Source of the DNA: CBDBON01 sp965208395
GTDB taxonomy: Bacteria > Chloroflexota > Dehalococcoidia > Lucifugimonadales > CBDBON01
Reading direction: 5' to 3'
NCBI GenBank assembly: GCA_965208395.1
Contig: CBDBON010000003.1
Coordinates: forward strand, 1,116,001 to 1,180,000
Length of the DNA: 64,000 nt
Shown here: positions 8,491 to 17,991 of the stretch, in pieces
Layout of the letters: each line of letters starts with the position of its first letter
Numbering within the stretch: position 1 is the stretch's first letter
The notes under the pieces: generated by a model
What the model was told of the DNA's origin: nothing
Databases searched by the model: none
The model's input: only the letters and a program-made list of their open reading frames with translations
Program-made: the position numbers and the translations under genes

Positions 8491-9111
8491 ATGGGGAGAT
8501 GGCACCTAGTCCGGCACGGTGAAACCGAATGGAATCGCAGCGGTAAGATTCAAGGACATTCGGATGTTCCTCTCAACGAGCACGGCAGGCGCCAGGTGGA
8601 GGTTCTGGCGAGGAGGCTTAACGGGCGCAGGTTCTCGACAGTCTACGCCAGTGATCTCTCACGTGCCAGAGAGACCGCTCAGGCCATAATCGAGGGCAGT
8701 GATGCGTTTATCGAGACCGACCCAGATCTTCGCGAGTTCTTCTACGGAGAGTGGGAAGGGCTGACGCTCGAGGAAGCGAAGGCGCGGGATCCAACGGTCT
8801 TTGCCAAGCAGATCAGTATAGGAAACCGCAAGTTCTCTGCGCCTGGAGGTGAGGACACAACGGAACTGCTGCACCGGGTGCGGCGATTCTATACCAGCGC
8901 CGTGGACCATCATGACGCTGCCGACAACCTGCTGATCGTAGCCCACGCGGGACCGATTCGTGCGCTGGTCATCTGCCTGCTGGGGTTGACGGACGATTAC
9001 TTCTGGCGATTTCGTGTCGACTGTGCCGGTCTCTCCGTTATCAGCAGTCAGTCCGGCGTACCGGTTCTGGAGCTTTGGAACGACACCTCTCACCTGGATC
9101 TAGTGGTTTGA
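8491..9111 (+). CDS. cobC: alpha-ribazole phosphatase, histidine phosphatase family
   Basis: 206 residues of the histidine phosphatase superfamily: catalytic RHGETEWN at residues 8-15, SDLSRARETAQAI near 55, the acid REFFYGEWEG near 80, and a second histidine in IVAHAGPIRAL near 152. The superfamily also contains phosphoglycerate mutases, but its place between cobS and cobU makes dephosphorylation of alpha-ribazole or cobalamin 5'-phosphate the likely role. A GGGAGTGAGGG stretch serves as ribosome site just before ATG 8491. Confidence 0.85.
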   Translation: MGRWHLVRHGETEWNRSGKIQGHSDVPLNEHGRRQVEVLARRLNGRRFSTVYASDLSRARETAQAIIEGSDAFIETDPDLREFFYGEWEGLTLEEAKARDPTVFAKQISIGNRKFSAPGGEDTTELLHRVRRFYTSAVDHHDAADNLLIVAHAGPIRALVICLLGLTDDYFWRFRVDCAGLSVISSQSGVPVLELWNDTSHLDLVV

Positions 9112-9122
9112 GGAAGCAACAC

Positions 9123-9740
9123 ATGAACAAACGATTGACACTGGTTCTCGGAGGTGCCAGAGCCGGAAAGAGCAGCTACGCTCAACGACTGGCGGCGAGA
9201 GGTGAGCGGGTGATCTTCGTGGCCACCGCGGAGGCTGGCGATGAAGAGATGGAGGCACGCATCGAGGCTCACCGCGGGACTCGGCCAGCGGACTGGGACA
9301 CACTGGAAGAGCCTGTGGACCTAGCGGCTGCGATTGCGCCGCTGCTGCACCGGTACGATACGGTGCTGCTCGACTGTCTCACGCTTTGGGTCAGCAACCT
9401 GTTGTTGAGAGGCTTCGATCCTACGACGGCACGGAGAGACATTCTTCCTGCAGCACAGAGGCTGCTGGCTCTGTACCGTAACGGTGATGCTTCGTGGATC
9501 GTCGTCAGCAACGAGGTGGGGCTCGGCGTCGTGCCCGACACCAAGCTAGGCCGCATCTATGCCGACGAGCTTGGACGTGTCAACCAGCTTGTAGCTGCAG
9601 AGTCGGACGATGTGTACTTCATGGCCGCCGGACTGCCGATCGAGGTGAAGAGCTCCAATCGCGAGGCGGCATCACTGTCGGCCAGCCGTACCCTGGAGTC
9701 GCCTTCTATGGGCGACACTGGACGAAGCCGCTGTCGCTGA
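9123..9740 (+). CDS. cobU: adenosylcobinamide kinase / adenosylcobinamide-phosphate guanylyltransferase
   Basis: 205 residues from ATG 9123; the open frame extends further upstream but the family begins at LTLVLGGARAGKSSYAQRLA, its P-loop. Other marks are the covalent-GMP histidine in RIEAHRGTRPADWDTLEEP and the LLDCLTLWVSNLL segment, with VVSNEVGLGVVPDTKLGR later. It phosphorylates and guanylylates adenosylcobinamide. The C-terminus has about 30 extra residues after GLPIEVKS without clear family match. It is the last gene of the B12 operon. Confidence 0.95.
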   Translation: MNKRLTLVLGGARAGKSSYAQRLAARGERVIFVATAEAGDEEMEARIEAHRGTRPADWDTLEEPVDLAAAIAPLLHRYDTVLLDCLTLWVSNLLLRGFDPTTARRDILPAAQRLLALYRNGDASWIVVSNEVGLGVVPDTKLGRIYADELGRVNQLVAAESDDVYFMAAGLPIEVKSSNREAASLSASRTLESPSMGDTGRSRCR

Positions 9741-9836
9741 TCCAGCGATTGCGTGCCGATGCTCAAAGCCCGCTAAGATGTGGGAACGGGCAGCGGCATC
9801 GAAACTCTTCTCACAGACTGTCCGTCCATGCAGGGT

Positions 9837-11009
9837 TCACGGGGTAGGCGCAGGTCCCAGCACACGGTAGCCCAGATTCTCCTCAGTCCGCTCCGCAGTG
9901 GGCAGGACTTCCACTACGACGTTGAACAGTCCCACCACGTCTCCGTTTTCGTCGAAACTGTAGTTGTCGCCGATGGCCCCGCTCCAGGTAAGGTCATACA
10001 GACAGTCCCGGAAGCCGTCGGCGTCCTGGTCATCCCCAGTCTGCTCCAGGCACTCGGCGGCGATGTACACATCGTCGTAGGCCGAACCTTGGAACCAGGG
10101 CAGTGTCGCGACTACACCGTAGCGGGCTTTGAAGCTCGCCAGGAAGTCCTTGCCGGCGGAGGTAGTCAGGTCGGGGTTGGGTATGACGGCCTTCAGGCCC
10201 GTAGCGGCGTCGCCGGCGATGCTCAGGGCATCGGGCGCCGTGGGCACGATTTCGGAGTAGATGGGGCCGTTATAGCCCAGCTCACGGGCCTGCTTGATGA
10301 TGGTTCCCCCGGAGGCCTCCCCCTGGGCGGCCAGGAGTAGCGCGTCGAGGTCATTGTCGAGCAGCTTGGTCAACTGGCTGCGGAAGTCGATAACGTCGGA
10401 CGAGTAGCTTTCCGCCCCTACTACGGCGCCGCCCAGTCTTTCGAACTGTGCGACGGCGGTGCGACGAGCGCCCTCCGCGTAGTCCGTGGACTCGGTGATT
10501 GTGGCGATGCTGCGGACTCCATCCACCCAGAGCGTGTTGCCGATGTCGATGCCAAGTTGCAGGTCGTTGATAGCGGTGCGGAAGATGTAGTCTCCGGCGG
10601 CGGCTATGTCGGGACTGGTGGCCGATGCGGAAAGGAGGATGACGCCTTCCTTTTCGGCGAGGGGCGCCGCACCCAGCATCGCGCCGCTGCACGTGGCGCC
10701 TAGGATGATCCTGACGCCGTCCACGTCGGTCAGCTTGTTATAGGCGGTAATGGCGTCCTGCGCAGCGCACTTGGAGTCCTCTACGATGAGCTCCAGCATC
10801 CGGCCGTTGATGCCGCCGGCGGCATTGATCTCCTCCACCGCAAGGAGCTTGGCCTGAAGCAGCGGATTGCCGTAAGACTCGGCCACGCCGGTTAACGCAT
10901 CCATCGCGCCGATCACGTAAGGCTCGTCCGACTCCCCGTCCGTACAGCCGAGCACGATGAGCAGCGGCAAACACAGCAACACAAGCGGCTTCCAGAGTAT
11001 GGACTTCAT
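9837..11009 (-). CDS. branched-chain amino-acid-type ABC substrate-binding lipoprotein
   Basis: About 390 residues of the Leu/Ile/Val-binding (periplasmic-binding type 1) family. ATG 11009 gives a lipoprotein signal ending in LLIVLGC with a GGAGAG ribosome site; the open frame continues further upstream without signal character. The mature protein shows YVIGAMDALTGVAESYGNPLLQAKLLAVEEINAAGGINGRMLELIVEDSKC and the later SYSSDVIDFRSQLTKLLDNDLDALLLA. No permease or ATPase genes are adjacent, so it must use partners elsewhere. It is convergent with the cobalamin operon. The ligand is unknown. Confidence 0.9.
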   Translation of the reverse strand: MKSILWKPLVLLCLPLLIVLGCTDGESDEPYVIGAMDALTGVAESYGNPLLQAKLLAVEEINAAGGINGRMLELIVEDSKCAAQDAITAYNKLTDVDGVRIILGATCSGAMLGAAPLAEKEGVILLSASATSPDIAAAGDYIFRTAINDLQLGIDIGNTLWVDGVRSIATITESTDYAEGARRTAVAQFERLGGAVVGAESYSSDVIDFRSQLTKLLDNDLDALLLAAQGEASGGTIIKQARELGYNGPIYSEIVPTAPDALSIAGDAATGLKAVIPNPDLTTSAGKDFLASFKARYGVVATLPWFQGSAYDDVYIAAECLEQTGDDQDADGFRDCLYDLTWSGAIGDNYSFDENGDVVGLFNVVVEVLPTAERTEENLGYRVLGPAPTP

Positions 11010-11271
11010 CGCACCCTCTCCAGTCATCAGTGATTCGCCCAGATTCTCAGTCGGGGCCATTCGTTAGGGGAGTGTAGCATGCCTGCTCCCGATTGTTGTA
11101 TCGAATATGATGCTCCTATAGAGTCAAGCCGCTCGTCACATCGAAGCATCGTCGAGGCCCGCCCTGCCCACGTCCAATGGCCGCAGCAGGCGACAGCACC
11201 GGACGGGCTTCTCTTTCCGACTCACGTGTGGGAACATGGCAGCAACCCAGACATTGCGGTAGAGGTGCAGG

Positions 11272-12372
11272 ATGCTCATGATCGACGGAGACTACCCGAT
11301 GGCCTTCGGCGGCGTGGTGATGGACCGGGATCTCACGCTTCCCATCGACAAAGTCCGCGCCGAGCCGGTGATGGAAGGCGGCCCGGAAGACCCTACAAGG
11401 ATGAGCACGATGGCCTCCATACCGGAGATGCGGCGCTCCGGCATGGCGGCTGCCCTTGTCAAGATCAACCGCTGCATCCTTCGCGACGGCCATGACCACG
11501 GGGAGAACAGGACCGACCACCACGCATACGCCTCCGGAATGGCGCAGCTGGGATACTACCGGATACTAGAGGCCATGGGGGAGTCCCGGCTGCTCATGTC
11601 CTCCTCCGACTTCGCGGAGCACATGGCTCAGTGGGAGACTGCCGACGACTACGATTCCCTCCCAGTGGGGATGATCTTGGGGATGGAGGGCGCCGACCCG
11701 ATCGTCTGGCCGCATCAGGTCCACGAGTGGTTCGACGCGGGCCTCCGAGTCATAAGCCTTTCCCACTACGGTGTCAGCCGTTACTCGCATGGCACCGGCA
11801 CCGGCACCGACGGCGGTCTCATGCCCCAGGCGCCTGAACTGCTCCGCGAGATGGACAGCCTCGGAATCATTTTGGACGTATCCCACACCTCCGATGAGTC
11901 GGTCAGGGAGGAGCTCGACATCTTCGAGGGCCCTGTGCTGGCCAGCCACCAGAACTGTAGGGCGCTCGCCCCCGGGGAGCGTCAGTTTCCCGATCACCAG
12001 ATCAGGCGCATTATCGAGAGGGACGCCGTAATCGGACACTCGATGGACACATACATGCTCTGGTCGACCGAGGTCGACTGGGCAAACATCCCTCCCAGCC
12101 GACCCTTCCCCAAGGAAGAGGTCACCCTGGAGCATTTCGTCGACCACATCGACCACGTCAGCCAACTGGCCGGCAATTCACTGCACTCCGCCATCGGAGG
12201 CGATACCGACGGTCAGGGCGGCGCCCTGGGCGCCCCAAAGGAAGTCGATACCGTATACGACTACCTGAAGATAGCCGACATCATGGGTCGCCGCGGCTAC
12301 AAGCATGAGGACATAGAGAACATCATGTGGCGCAACTGGCGGCGCTTCTTCGAGGCCAACCTGCCGGACTAG
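11272..12372 (+). CDS. membrane dipeptidase family (peptidase M19) protein
   Basis: 366 residues resembling renal dipeptidase-like metallohydrolases. Visible motifs are ILGMEGADPI near residue 134, the metal-ligand region LDVSHTSDES near 203, ASHQNCRAL near 224 and GGDTDGQGG near 311, equivalent to the family's GSDFDG. Family members hydrolyse dipeptides or related amide and lactam substrates using two zinc ions. The N-terminal IDGDYPMAF replaces the usual DGHNDL metal site; in particular HxD is absent, so one metal ligand may have changed. The start ATG 11272 has GAGGTGCAGG before it. Confidence 0.85.
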   Translation: MLMIDGDYPMAFGGVVMDRDLTLPIDKVRAEPVMEGGPEDPTRMSTMASIPEMRRSGMAAALVKINRCILRDGHDHGENRTDHHAYASGMAQLGYYRILEAMGESRLLMSSSDFAEHMAQWETADDYDSLPVGMILGMEGADPIVWPHQVHEWFDAGLRVISLSHYGVSRYSHGTGTGTDGGLMPQAPELLREMDSLGIILDVSHTSDESVREELDIFEGPVLASHQNCRALAPGERQFPDHQIRRIIERDAVIGHSMDTYMLWSTEVDWANIPPSRPFPKEEVTLEHFVDHIDHVSQLAGNSLHSAIGGDTDGQGGALGAPKEVDTVYDYLKIADIMGRRGYKHEDIENIMWRNWRRFFEANLPD

Positions 12373-12468
12373 GGAAGGCTGAACTGACACAAGTCTCCAT
12401 CAGAAGCCGGGTTATCCAGCCCTGACTACTCCCGATCCGAGGCTTGGTATGTCATCACGGCACTCGCC

Positions 12469-13263
12469 ATGGACGAAAGACTCCGAGTCAACCGAAGGAA
12501 CTGGAACGAAAGGACGCCAGTCCACGCGGTCTCGGACTTCTACGACGTCGAAGGGTTCAAGTCGGGCCGGATAACCCTCACCGAAATCGAGCGTCGTGAG
12601 GTCGGCGACGTGTTCGGCAAGTCGCTTCTCCACCTCCAGTGCCACTTTGGTCTGGACACCATGTCGTGGGCGCGCCTGGGCGCGAAGACGACGGGCGTCG
12701 ACTTCTCCGACGTTGCAATCGAGCGGGCGCGGTCGCTGAACGATGAGTTCGGCCTGGCCGCCCGGTTCATCTGTTCCAACGTCTACGAACTGCCGCAGGT
12801 GGTTGATGAGGAGTTTGACATAGTCTTCACCTCCTACGGAGTTCTGGCCTGGCTCCCGGACATCGAGAGATGGGCCAGGGTCATCGACAACCATCTCAGG
12901 CCGGGCGGGATGTTCTACATTGCAGATCACCATCCATTCATGGCCATACTCGAACCGTCGGATTCGGGCGATGTGCTGCCGGCGAACGGATACTTTCACG
13001 AAGAGAGGGTCTTCGAGGGTAACCAGCCGAGCTACGCCGGCTCCCAGCCGATCGCCAGTCCCGCATATGAGTGGCAGCACAGCCTGGGCGAGGTCGTCAC
13101 CGCATTGACCGGAGCCGGTCTCAGGATCGAGTTCCTCCACGAGTTCCCATTCTGCGATTATCGGGCGTTCCCTATAATGGAGCAGGGCGACGACGGGTGG
13201 TGGCGCTTCCCGAAGAACAACTGCTCCATCCCGCAGATATTCTCGATCAAGGCGACCAAGTGA
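12469..13263 (+). CDS. class I SAM-dependent methyltransferase
   Basis: 264 residues. The SAM-binding motif I is LLHLQCHFGLDTMSWARLG near residue 49, followed by the acidic motif TTGVDFSDVAIERAR and the motif DIVFTSYGVLAWLPDIERWARVI, ending with HLRPGGMFYIADHHP. This family is frequent in environmental bacteria and has no firm substrate assignment. It follows the dipeptidase by about 100 bases and precedes an aldo-keto reductase; the three may be co-transcribed. Confidence 0.88.
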   Translation: MDERLRVNRRNWNERTPVHAVSDFYDVEGFKSGRITLTEIERREVGDVFGKSLLHLQCHFGLDTMSWARLGAKTTGVDFSDVAIERARSLNDEFGLAARFICSNVYELPQVVDEEFDIVFTSYGVLAWLPDIERWARVIDNHLRPGGMFYIADHHPFMAILEPSDSGDVLPANGYFHEERVFEGNQPSYAGSQPIASPAYEWQHSLGEVVTALTGAGLRIEFLHEFPFCDYRAFPIMEQGDDGWWRFPKNNCSIPQIFSIKATK

Positions 13264-13336
13264 GGGCGGGAGAGCGACGGTGGCCCTGTAGTTGCCGGGA
13301 TATGCTTCGCGGCACGTTGGGCTAGGAGTTTCCGAT

Positions 13337-14326
13337 TTGGAGAGCATGCAGGTTGGACGCAGCGACGTCACCTTCACTCGGCTCGTCCTGGGAAGCGTCA
13401 CCTTCGGTCGGGAGATCGACGAGGAGCAAGCCTATCGGGTCATGGACCACGCCGTCGAGCGCGGGATCACAACCTTCGACACCGCGGAGCAGTACGGCGG
13501 CGGCCAGGCCCGCGAGCGGCGTAAGCAGGTGCTCGGGTTCGAAGACAGCCGAGAGGCCTCCACGGAGATGCACTCAGCGGAGGCCGTTATCGGCAGGTGG
13601 CTGAGATCGCGCGGCTGCCGAGGCGAGATCACACTCGGCACGAAGGTCAGCACGGGCGGATGCGCCGAGAACGTCGCTGCCGAGCTGGAGCGCAGCTTGG
13701 AACGTCTCAACACAGACTACGTCGACGCATACTACATGCACGTGCCGAACAGGGACGGCACTCCCATCTCGGAGACGCTGGAGGCGCTCACGAAGGAGGT
13801 CGAAGCAGGCCGGGTACGCGCGATAGGATGCAGCAACTACAACGCCGGCCAGCTTCGCGAGGCACTGAGCGCGAGCGCCGAGGGGGGATACAGCCGCTTC
13901 GAGATCGTCCAGCCGCCCTACAGCCTCGTCTCGCGGGACATCGAGGAGACGATCCTGTCGCTGTGCCGGGAGGAGGATATCAGCGTCGCCACATACAGCC
14001 CGCTCGGAGCGGGGCTGCTTGCCGGTACAGCGACGCCCAACCGGTTGCGGGCCCCCAAGGGCAGCCGCTTCTATGTCGCCCCTGACTATATGGACCTATA
14101 CTATACGGAGGCCAACTTCAGGATGGTCGAGCTTCTCCGCGCCAAGGCGGCGGAATTGGGTGTGTCCATGACGAGGCTTGCGATGGCGTGGGTGCTATGC
14201 AACCCGGACGTCATGGCGGTGCTCGTCGGCGCCGACGACACGCGGCAGCTCGACCAGGCGGTCGCGGCCTATGAGATGCGTCTCGATCCGGCGGTCCGCG
14301 ATGAGATGTCCGCTTGGCAAACGTAA
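13337..14326 (+). CDS. aldo/keto reductase
   Basis: About 329 residues of the AKR TIM-barrel family. FTRLVLGSVTFG opens the barrel and FDTAEQYGGGQARE contains the catalytic D and Y. LGTKVS holds the lysine and DAYYMHVPNRD the histidine, followed by RAIGCSNYNAGQL. It should reduce aldehydes or ketones with NADPH. TTG 13337 is preferred, with AGGAG at 13324-13328; ATG 13346 is the alternative. The sequence between residues 55 and 75 (ERRKQVLGFEDSREASTEMHSAEAVIG) is slightly longer than usual. Confidence 0.92.
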   Translation: MESMQVGRSDVTFTRLVLGSVTFGREIDEEQAYRVMDHAVERGITTFDTAEQYGGGQARERRKQVLGFEDSREASTEMHSAEAVIGRWLRSRGCRGEITLGTKVSTGGCAENVAAELERSLERLNTDYVDAYYMHVPNRDGTPISETLEALTKEVEAGRVRAIGCSNYNAGQLREALSASAEGGYSRFEIVQPPYSLVSRDIEETILSLCREEDISVATYSPLGAGLLAGTATPNRLRAPKGSRFYVAPDYMDLYYTEANFRMVELLRAKAAELGVSMTRLAMAWVLCNPDVMAVLVGADDTRQLDQAVAAYEMRLDPAVRDEMSAWQT

Positions 14327-14444
14327 CCCTCTGTCTCACACAGTCCGTCGCTCCCCTCCCGACCCCGATTGACGCCCTTGGATGCTGTTGCTAAGGTTGA
14401 GGCCAGCCGACCGCTGGGAAGGGTCTGGATCAGGAGGGTTGAGC

Positions 14445-15893
14445 ATGACAACCGTCCAATCGCGCCAGGACACTGAGCTTATGGCCCATCTGCTCAGGCG
14501 GGCCTCGTTTGGAGCGACCCGCGCCGAGCTCGAGCGTGCGCTCGACCAGGGCTACGAGGCGACCGTCGAAGAGCTTCTGAACCCGCGAGACTGCGACGAA
14601 CTCCCGTACGATCTGATACGCAGGTACCACATCGAGCAGTCTACTCTGAGGAATCAGACGGGCGCCAAGGCGCAGTGGATATATCGCATGGCGACGACCC
14701 GCTGTCCGCTGTTGGAGAAGGTCACTCTCTTCTGGCACAGGGTCTTCGCAACCGCCGCCACCAAACTGATCCAAGCCAGACCGGTCGCGAACCAGCTTGA
14801 AATGTTCCGGCAGTACGGTATGGGCAGCTTCCGCGATCTTCTCCTTGAGCTGTCGAGAGACCCGGCCATGCTCATGTGGCTGGACAACATGGACAACCAT
14901 AGATCCTCGATCAACGAGAACTATGGCCGCGAGATCCTGGAGCTGTTCTCGATGGGCGTGGGCAACTATACGGAGCAGGATATCAAGGAGTGCGCCCGCG
15001 CTTTCACGGGATGGAGCGTCGTCAACCCTGACTACATGACGATCAAGATGCGTAATAACACCGCCAGACCCTACGGCTACATGTCGTGGCAGTTCCAGTA
15101 CGACGCGGAGGACCACGACTCTGGGGTCAAGACCTTCCTGGGGGAGACGGGCCGCTTCGACGGCAGCGACGTGGTAGACATAATCTGCACGCAGGAGGCG
15201 ACTCCACGGTTCATCGCGCGGCATCTCTACCACTTCTTCGTTGCCGACGACGTACCGGTTCCGCAGTGGCCCTATACGCCACCGAAGGACCCGGAGGCGA
15301 TAGAGCTGATGGCGCAAGCCTACTTCGAGTCGGGCTACGAGATCAGGGCGATGCTGAGAACGATGTTCAACTCCAACTTCTTCAAGGCCGAGGAGGCGCG
15401 TTTCGCACGCATCAAGAGCCCGTCCGAGATGGTCGTGGGCGCACTCAGAGTAGCGGGCGGACTGGACGTCCCCTCGCCGGAGTGCTACGAGGCGGCCAAG
15501 ATATGCTCCTACATGGGTCAGGACCTGCTCAATCCACCCAGCGTCGAGGGCTGGTACGGCGGGCCGGACTGGATCAACACGGGAGCTTACGTAGAGCGCG
15601 TCAACTTCGCCAGCAGGATACTGGGGGATACGGAGAAACCCGGAGTCCGCGCTCTCATCGACCGTATCGCCAGGTCGACCGGCGGAGCGGACATCCCGCC
15701 CGAGCGCCTCGTCGACGCGTGCCTGGAGTTCGTGGGTCCCATGTCGGTGGAGGAGGAGACCCGGCAGAGCCTGATCGACTATGCCGGGAGGTGGCGCGAG
15801 ATCAGCTGGCGCGGCGAGTCCGATGGCCGGAATGCAGCCATAGCTGCGCTGCTGCAGCTGATCGTCACCACGCAGGAGTACCAGCAGGTCTAG
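14445..15893 (+). CDS. DUF1800 family protein
   Basis: 482 residues. The opening HLLRRASFGATRAELERALDQGYEATVEELL is the DUF1800 signature, and EKVTLFWHRVFATAATKL, NYGREILELFSMGVGNYTEQDIKECARAFTGW and FNSNFFKAEEARFARIKSPSEMVVGALR are conserved family blocks. The function is unknown. Members often sit beside a DUF1501 protein, but here the neighbour is an NHL-repeat protein instead. ATG 14445 follows AGGAGGG; upstream in-frame sequence is not family-like. No signal peptide is visible. Confidence 0.92.
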   Translation: MTTVQSRQDTELMAHLLRRASFGATRAELERALDQGYEATVEELLNPRDCDELPYDLIRRYHIEQSTLRNQTGAKAQWIYRMATTRCPLLEKVTLFWHRVFATAATKLIQARPVANQLEMFRQYGMGSFRDLLLELSRDPAMLMWLDNMDNHRSSINENYGREILELFSMGVGNYTEQDIKECARAFTGWSVVNPDYMTIKMRNNTARPYGYMSWQFQYDAEDHDSGVKTFLGETGRFDGSDVVDIICTQEATPRFIARHLYHFFVADDVPVPQWPYTPPKDPEAIELMAQAYFESGYEIRAMLRTMFNSNFFKAEEARFARIKSPSEMVVGALRVAGGLDVPSPECYEAAKICSYMGQDLLNPPSVEGWYGGPDWINTGAYVERVNFASRILGDTEKPGVRALIDRIARSTGGADIPPERLVDACLEFVGPMSVEEETRQSLIDYAGRWREISWRGESDGRNAAIAALLQLIVTTQEYQQV

Positions 15894-15906
15894 GAGGGCG
15901 GGGACG

Positions 15907-16926
15907 ATGTCCACGGCGACCGGGCCGAAGACGTTCGAGCTCGAATACGTCGACACGGTCGGCTTCGCCGCCGACCAAGGTGGACGCGGTTTTCATCTGC
16001 CGGTCGCGATGGCGATCAGGGGAGACGGCAGGATCTACGTCGCCAGCCGCAGTCACGCGGAGGCTCTCAACATCGTCGGCATCCAGGTAGTCAGTCTCCG
16101 GCACGACTTCTACGGCACCATCGGCGGATACGGACGCGGCGACGGACAGATGGTCTCTCCGACCGCGCTGGCGCTTGACAGCGACGACAACCTCTACCTC
16201 GCCGATGATGCTCTGCAGCGCATCACCGTCTATGACAGAGAGGGACGCTTCCTGTCGAAATGGGGATCCTCAGGCGCGGGCGACGGCGAGATCGACGGCC
16301 CGTCGGGCCTCGCCTTCGACGGGGACGGCAACCTGCTCGTCGTCGACCACATGAACCACCGCGTGCAGAGGTTCACCAGAGAGGGCCGCTATCTGGACCA
16401 GTTCGGGTCCTTCGGCAACGGCGACGGCCAGCTAAACCGCCCGTGGGGCATCGCGGTGAGCGCGGACGACCAAATATACGTGGCCGACTGGAGGAACGAT
16501 CGTGTTCAGAAGTTCGCTCCGGACGGCGGCTTCGTAGCTAGGTTCGGATCGTCAGGAGATGGCGACGGACAGCTAAATCGGCCGTCCGGGGTGGCCGTTG
16601 ATTGTGACGGCAACATCTACGTGACCGACTGGGGTAACCAGAGAGTGCAGGTGTTGGACCGGGACGGCAGGTCTCTGACTGGACTTCGCGGCCAGGCCAC
16701 GCTGTCGCCCTGGGCCAGCGAGTACCTGGAGGCGAACGCGGACGAGCTCAGAGCGCGGGAGACCTACGAGCCGGTATACAGGGTGGACACGGACGATCCG
16801 CACGAGACTTCGGCAAGGATCGAGCCCTACTTCTGGGACCCCGTCGCAGTGGTGCTGGACGCACAGGGGAAGCTCTACGTGCTGGAGACCGGACGCCATC
16901 GGTTCCAGGTCTACAGACGGCCATGA
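15907..16926 (+). CDS. NHL-repeat beta-propeller protein
   Basis: 339 residues built from about six NHL repeats, for example GDGQLNRPWGIAVSADDQIYVADWRNDRVQKFAPDGGF and GDGEIDGPSGLAFDGDGNLLVVDHMNHRVQRF. Such propellers serve as binding scaffolds or as lyases and lactonases. No catalytic residues or signal peptide can be recognised. It begins 14 bases after the DUF1800 gene and overlaps the cyclase gene by four bases, so the three are likely one operon. Confidence 0.9.
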   Translation: MSTATGPKTFELEYVDTVGFAADQGGRGFHLPVAMAIRGDGRIYVASRSHAEALNIVGIQVVSLRHDFYGTIGGYGRGDGQMVSPTALALDSDDNLYLADDALQRITVYDREGRFLSKWGSSGAGDGEIDGPSGLAFDGDGNLLVVDHMNHRVQRFTREGRYLDQFGSFGNGDGQLNRPWGIAVSADDQIYVADWRNDRVQKFAPDGGFVARFGSSGDGDGQLNRPSGVAVDCDGNIYVTDWGNQRVQVLDRDGRSLTGLRGQATLSPWASEYLEANADELRARETYEPVYRVDTDDPHETSARIEPYFWDPVAVVLDAQGKLYVLETGRHRFQVYRRP

Positions 16927-17834
16927 CTGGGAGGCGCGTACCGAGCCGGGACGAGCTGGCATCCTACGTCCGCCGACGCCGCAACTGGGGACGTTGGGCG
17001 GACGGAGAGGAGTCTGGCGCGGTCAACCTGATCACATCAGAGAAGCGCGTCTCCGCCGCGCGGCTGGTCGCCTCCGGCAGGACCGTTTCGATGAGCAGGG
17101 AGTGGCCGGTTGTCCCGACCGCCGAGAACCCCGACCCCGCCAGCCTCTACGTGCTCTTCTTCGGCACGGCGTCGGAGGGTGGAGCCGGCGACTACCTGGG
17201 CGCCGCCTATCACGGCCACTCGGTCACACACGTCGACTCCCTCGCGCACGTATGGGACGAGGACGGACTCTGGGAGGGGCGCGACCCTTTGAAGACGATC
17301 GTACCGTCGGGAGTTACGCACGGCTCGGTCGACGCGTGGAGGGAGGGCATCGTCACACGGGGGGTGATGGTGGACGTCCCCAAGCACCGGGGCGAGGCGT
17401 ACGTGTCCCACGGGAGGCCGGTGCATGGCTATGAGCTGGAAGAGATCATCGCCAGTGAGGGGCTGAAGGTCGAACCCGGCGACGCCCTCGTCGTATACAG
17501 CGGTCGGGAGGCGTATGCCAGAAAGCACGGAGGCACATGGGGAGGCCGTTCCGACATGCCGGGCCTCCATCCCTCCTGCCTGCCGTTCGTCCGTGAGAAC
17601 GACGTCGCGGTGCTGATATGGGACATGCTCGACCTGATGCCGCTTCCATACGGCGGTCTCAATCTGCACACGGCTATCAACGCCTTCGGCGTCGTCCTCC
17701 TGGACAACGCCCTGCTGGAGCCTCTCGCGGCCGCGTGCGTTGAGGAGGGCAGATACGAGTTCATGGTAACGGTCTGCCCACTAGTGGTCCCCGGAGGAAC
17801 CGGCTCCCCAGTGAACCCGATTGCGCTCTTCTAG
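16923..17834 (+). CDS. cyclase family protein (kynurenine formamidase-like)
   Basis: 303 residues. The metal-binding block YHGHSVTHVDSLAHVWDEDG near residue 97 corresponds to the HxGTHxDxxxH motif of the cyclase family, with V in place of G. Later blocks GVMVDVPKHRG and PGDALVVYSGRE also fit. Family members are metal-dependent hydrolases acting on amides or lactones such as N-formylkynurenine or isatin. The substrate here is unknown; the link with the NHL and DUF1800 genes suggests a catabolic unit. It overlaps the NHL stop codon by four bases. Confidence 0.88.
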   Translation: MTGRRVPSRDELASYVRRRRNWGRWADGEESGAVNLITSEKRVSAARLVASGRTVSMSREWPVVPTAENPDPASLYVLFFGTASEGGAGDYLGAAYHGHSVTHVDSLAHVWDEDGLWEGRDPLKTIVPSGVTHGSVDAWREGIVTRGVMVDVPKHRGEAYVSHGRPVHGYELEEIIASEGLKVEPGDALVVYSGREAYARKHGGTWGGRSDMPGLHPSCLPFVRENDVAVLIWDMLDLMPLPYGGLNLHTAINAFGVVLLDNALLEPLAAACVEEGRYEFMVTVCPLVVPGGTGSPVNPIALF

Positions 17835-17940
17835 CCGGGCGTGACTATCGTTGCCTCAAAGACTTTTGGGGCAGTATGGGGAACTGGATCCCCGTTCGCG
17901 CAGGAATCAGGGAAGTGGGTAAGCCTCCGTACTGTCAGCT

Positions 17941-17984
17941 GTCTTCCCCGCACCGCACCGCTTCTACCAGGGCGCGGGGAAGAC
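17941..17984. terminator. 11-bp GC-rich hairpin between convergent genes
   Basis: GTCTTCCCCGC (17941-17951) is perfectly complementary to GCGGGGAAGAC (17974-17984) with a 22-base loop. It sits between the ends of the cyclase gene (plus) and the RNA-binding protein gene (minus), the expected place for a shared terminator. Neither side has a clear T-run, so efficiency is uncertain. Confidence 0.5.
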
Positions 17985-17991
17985 GGCAGTT

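Noticed and set aside
12412..13401. 329-codon minus-strand frame
   Set aside because: Antisense shadow of the methyltransferase gene, with low-complexity composition and no motif.
14430..15956. Very long open frame (508 codons) on the minus strand
   Set aside because: It is the antisense of the DUF1800 gene, which shows clear family motifs; long antisense frames are expected at this GC content.
15086..16090. 334-codon plus-strand frame
   Set aside because: Alternative frame of the DUF1800 gene and the start of the NHL gene; no ribosome site or domain.
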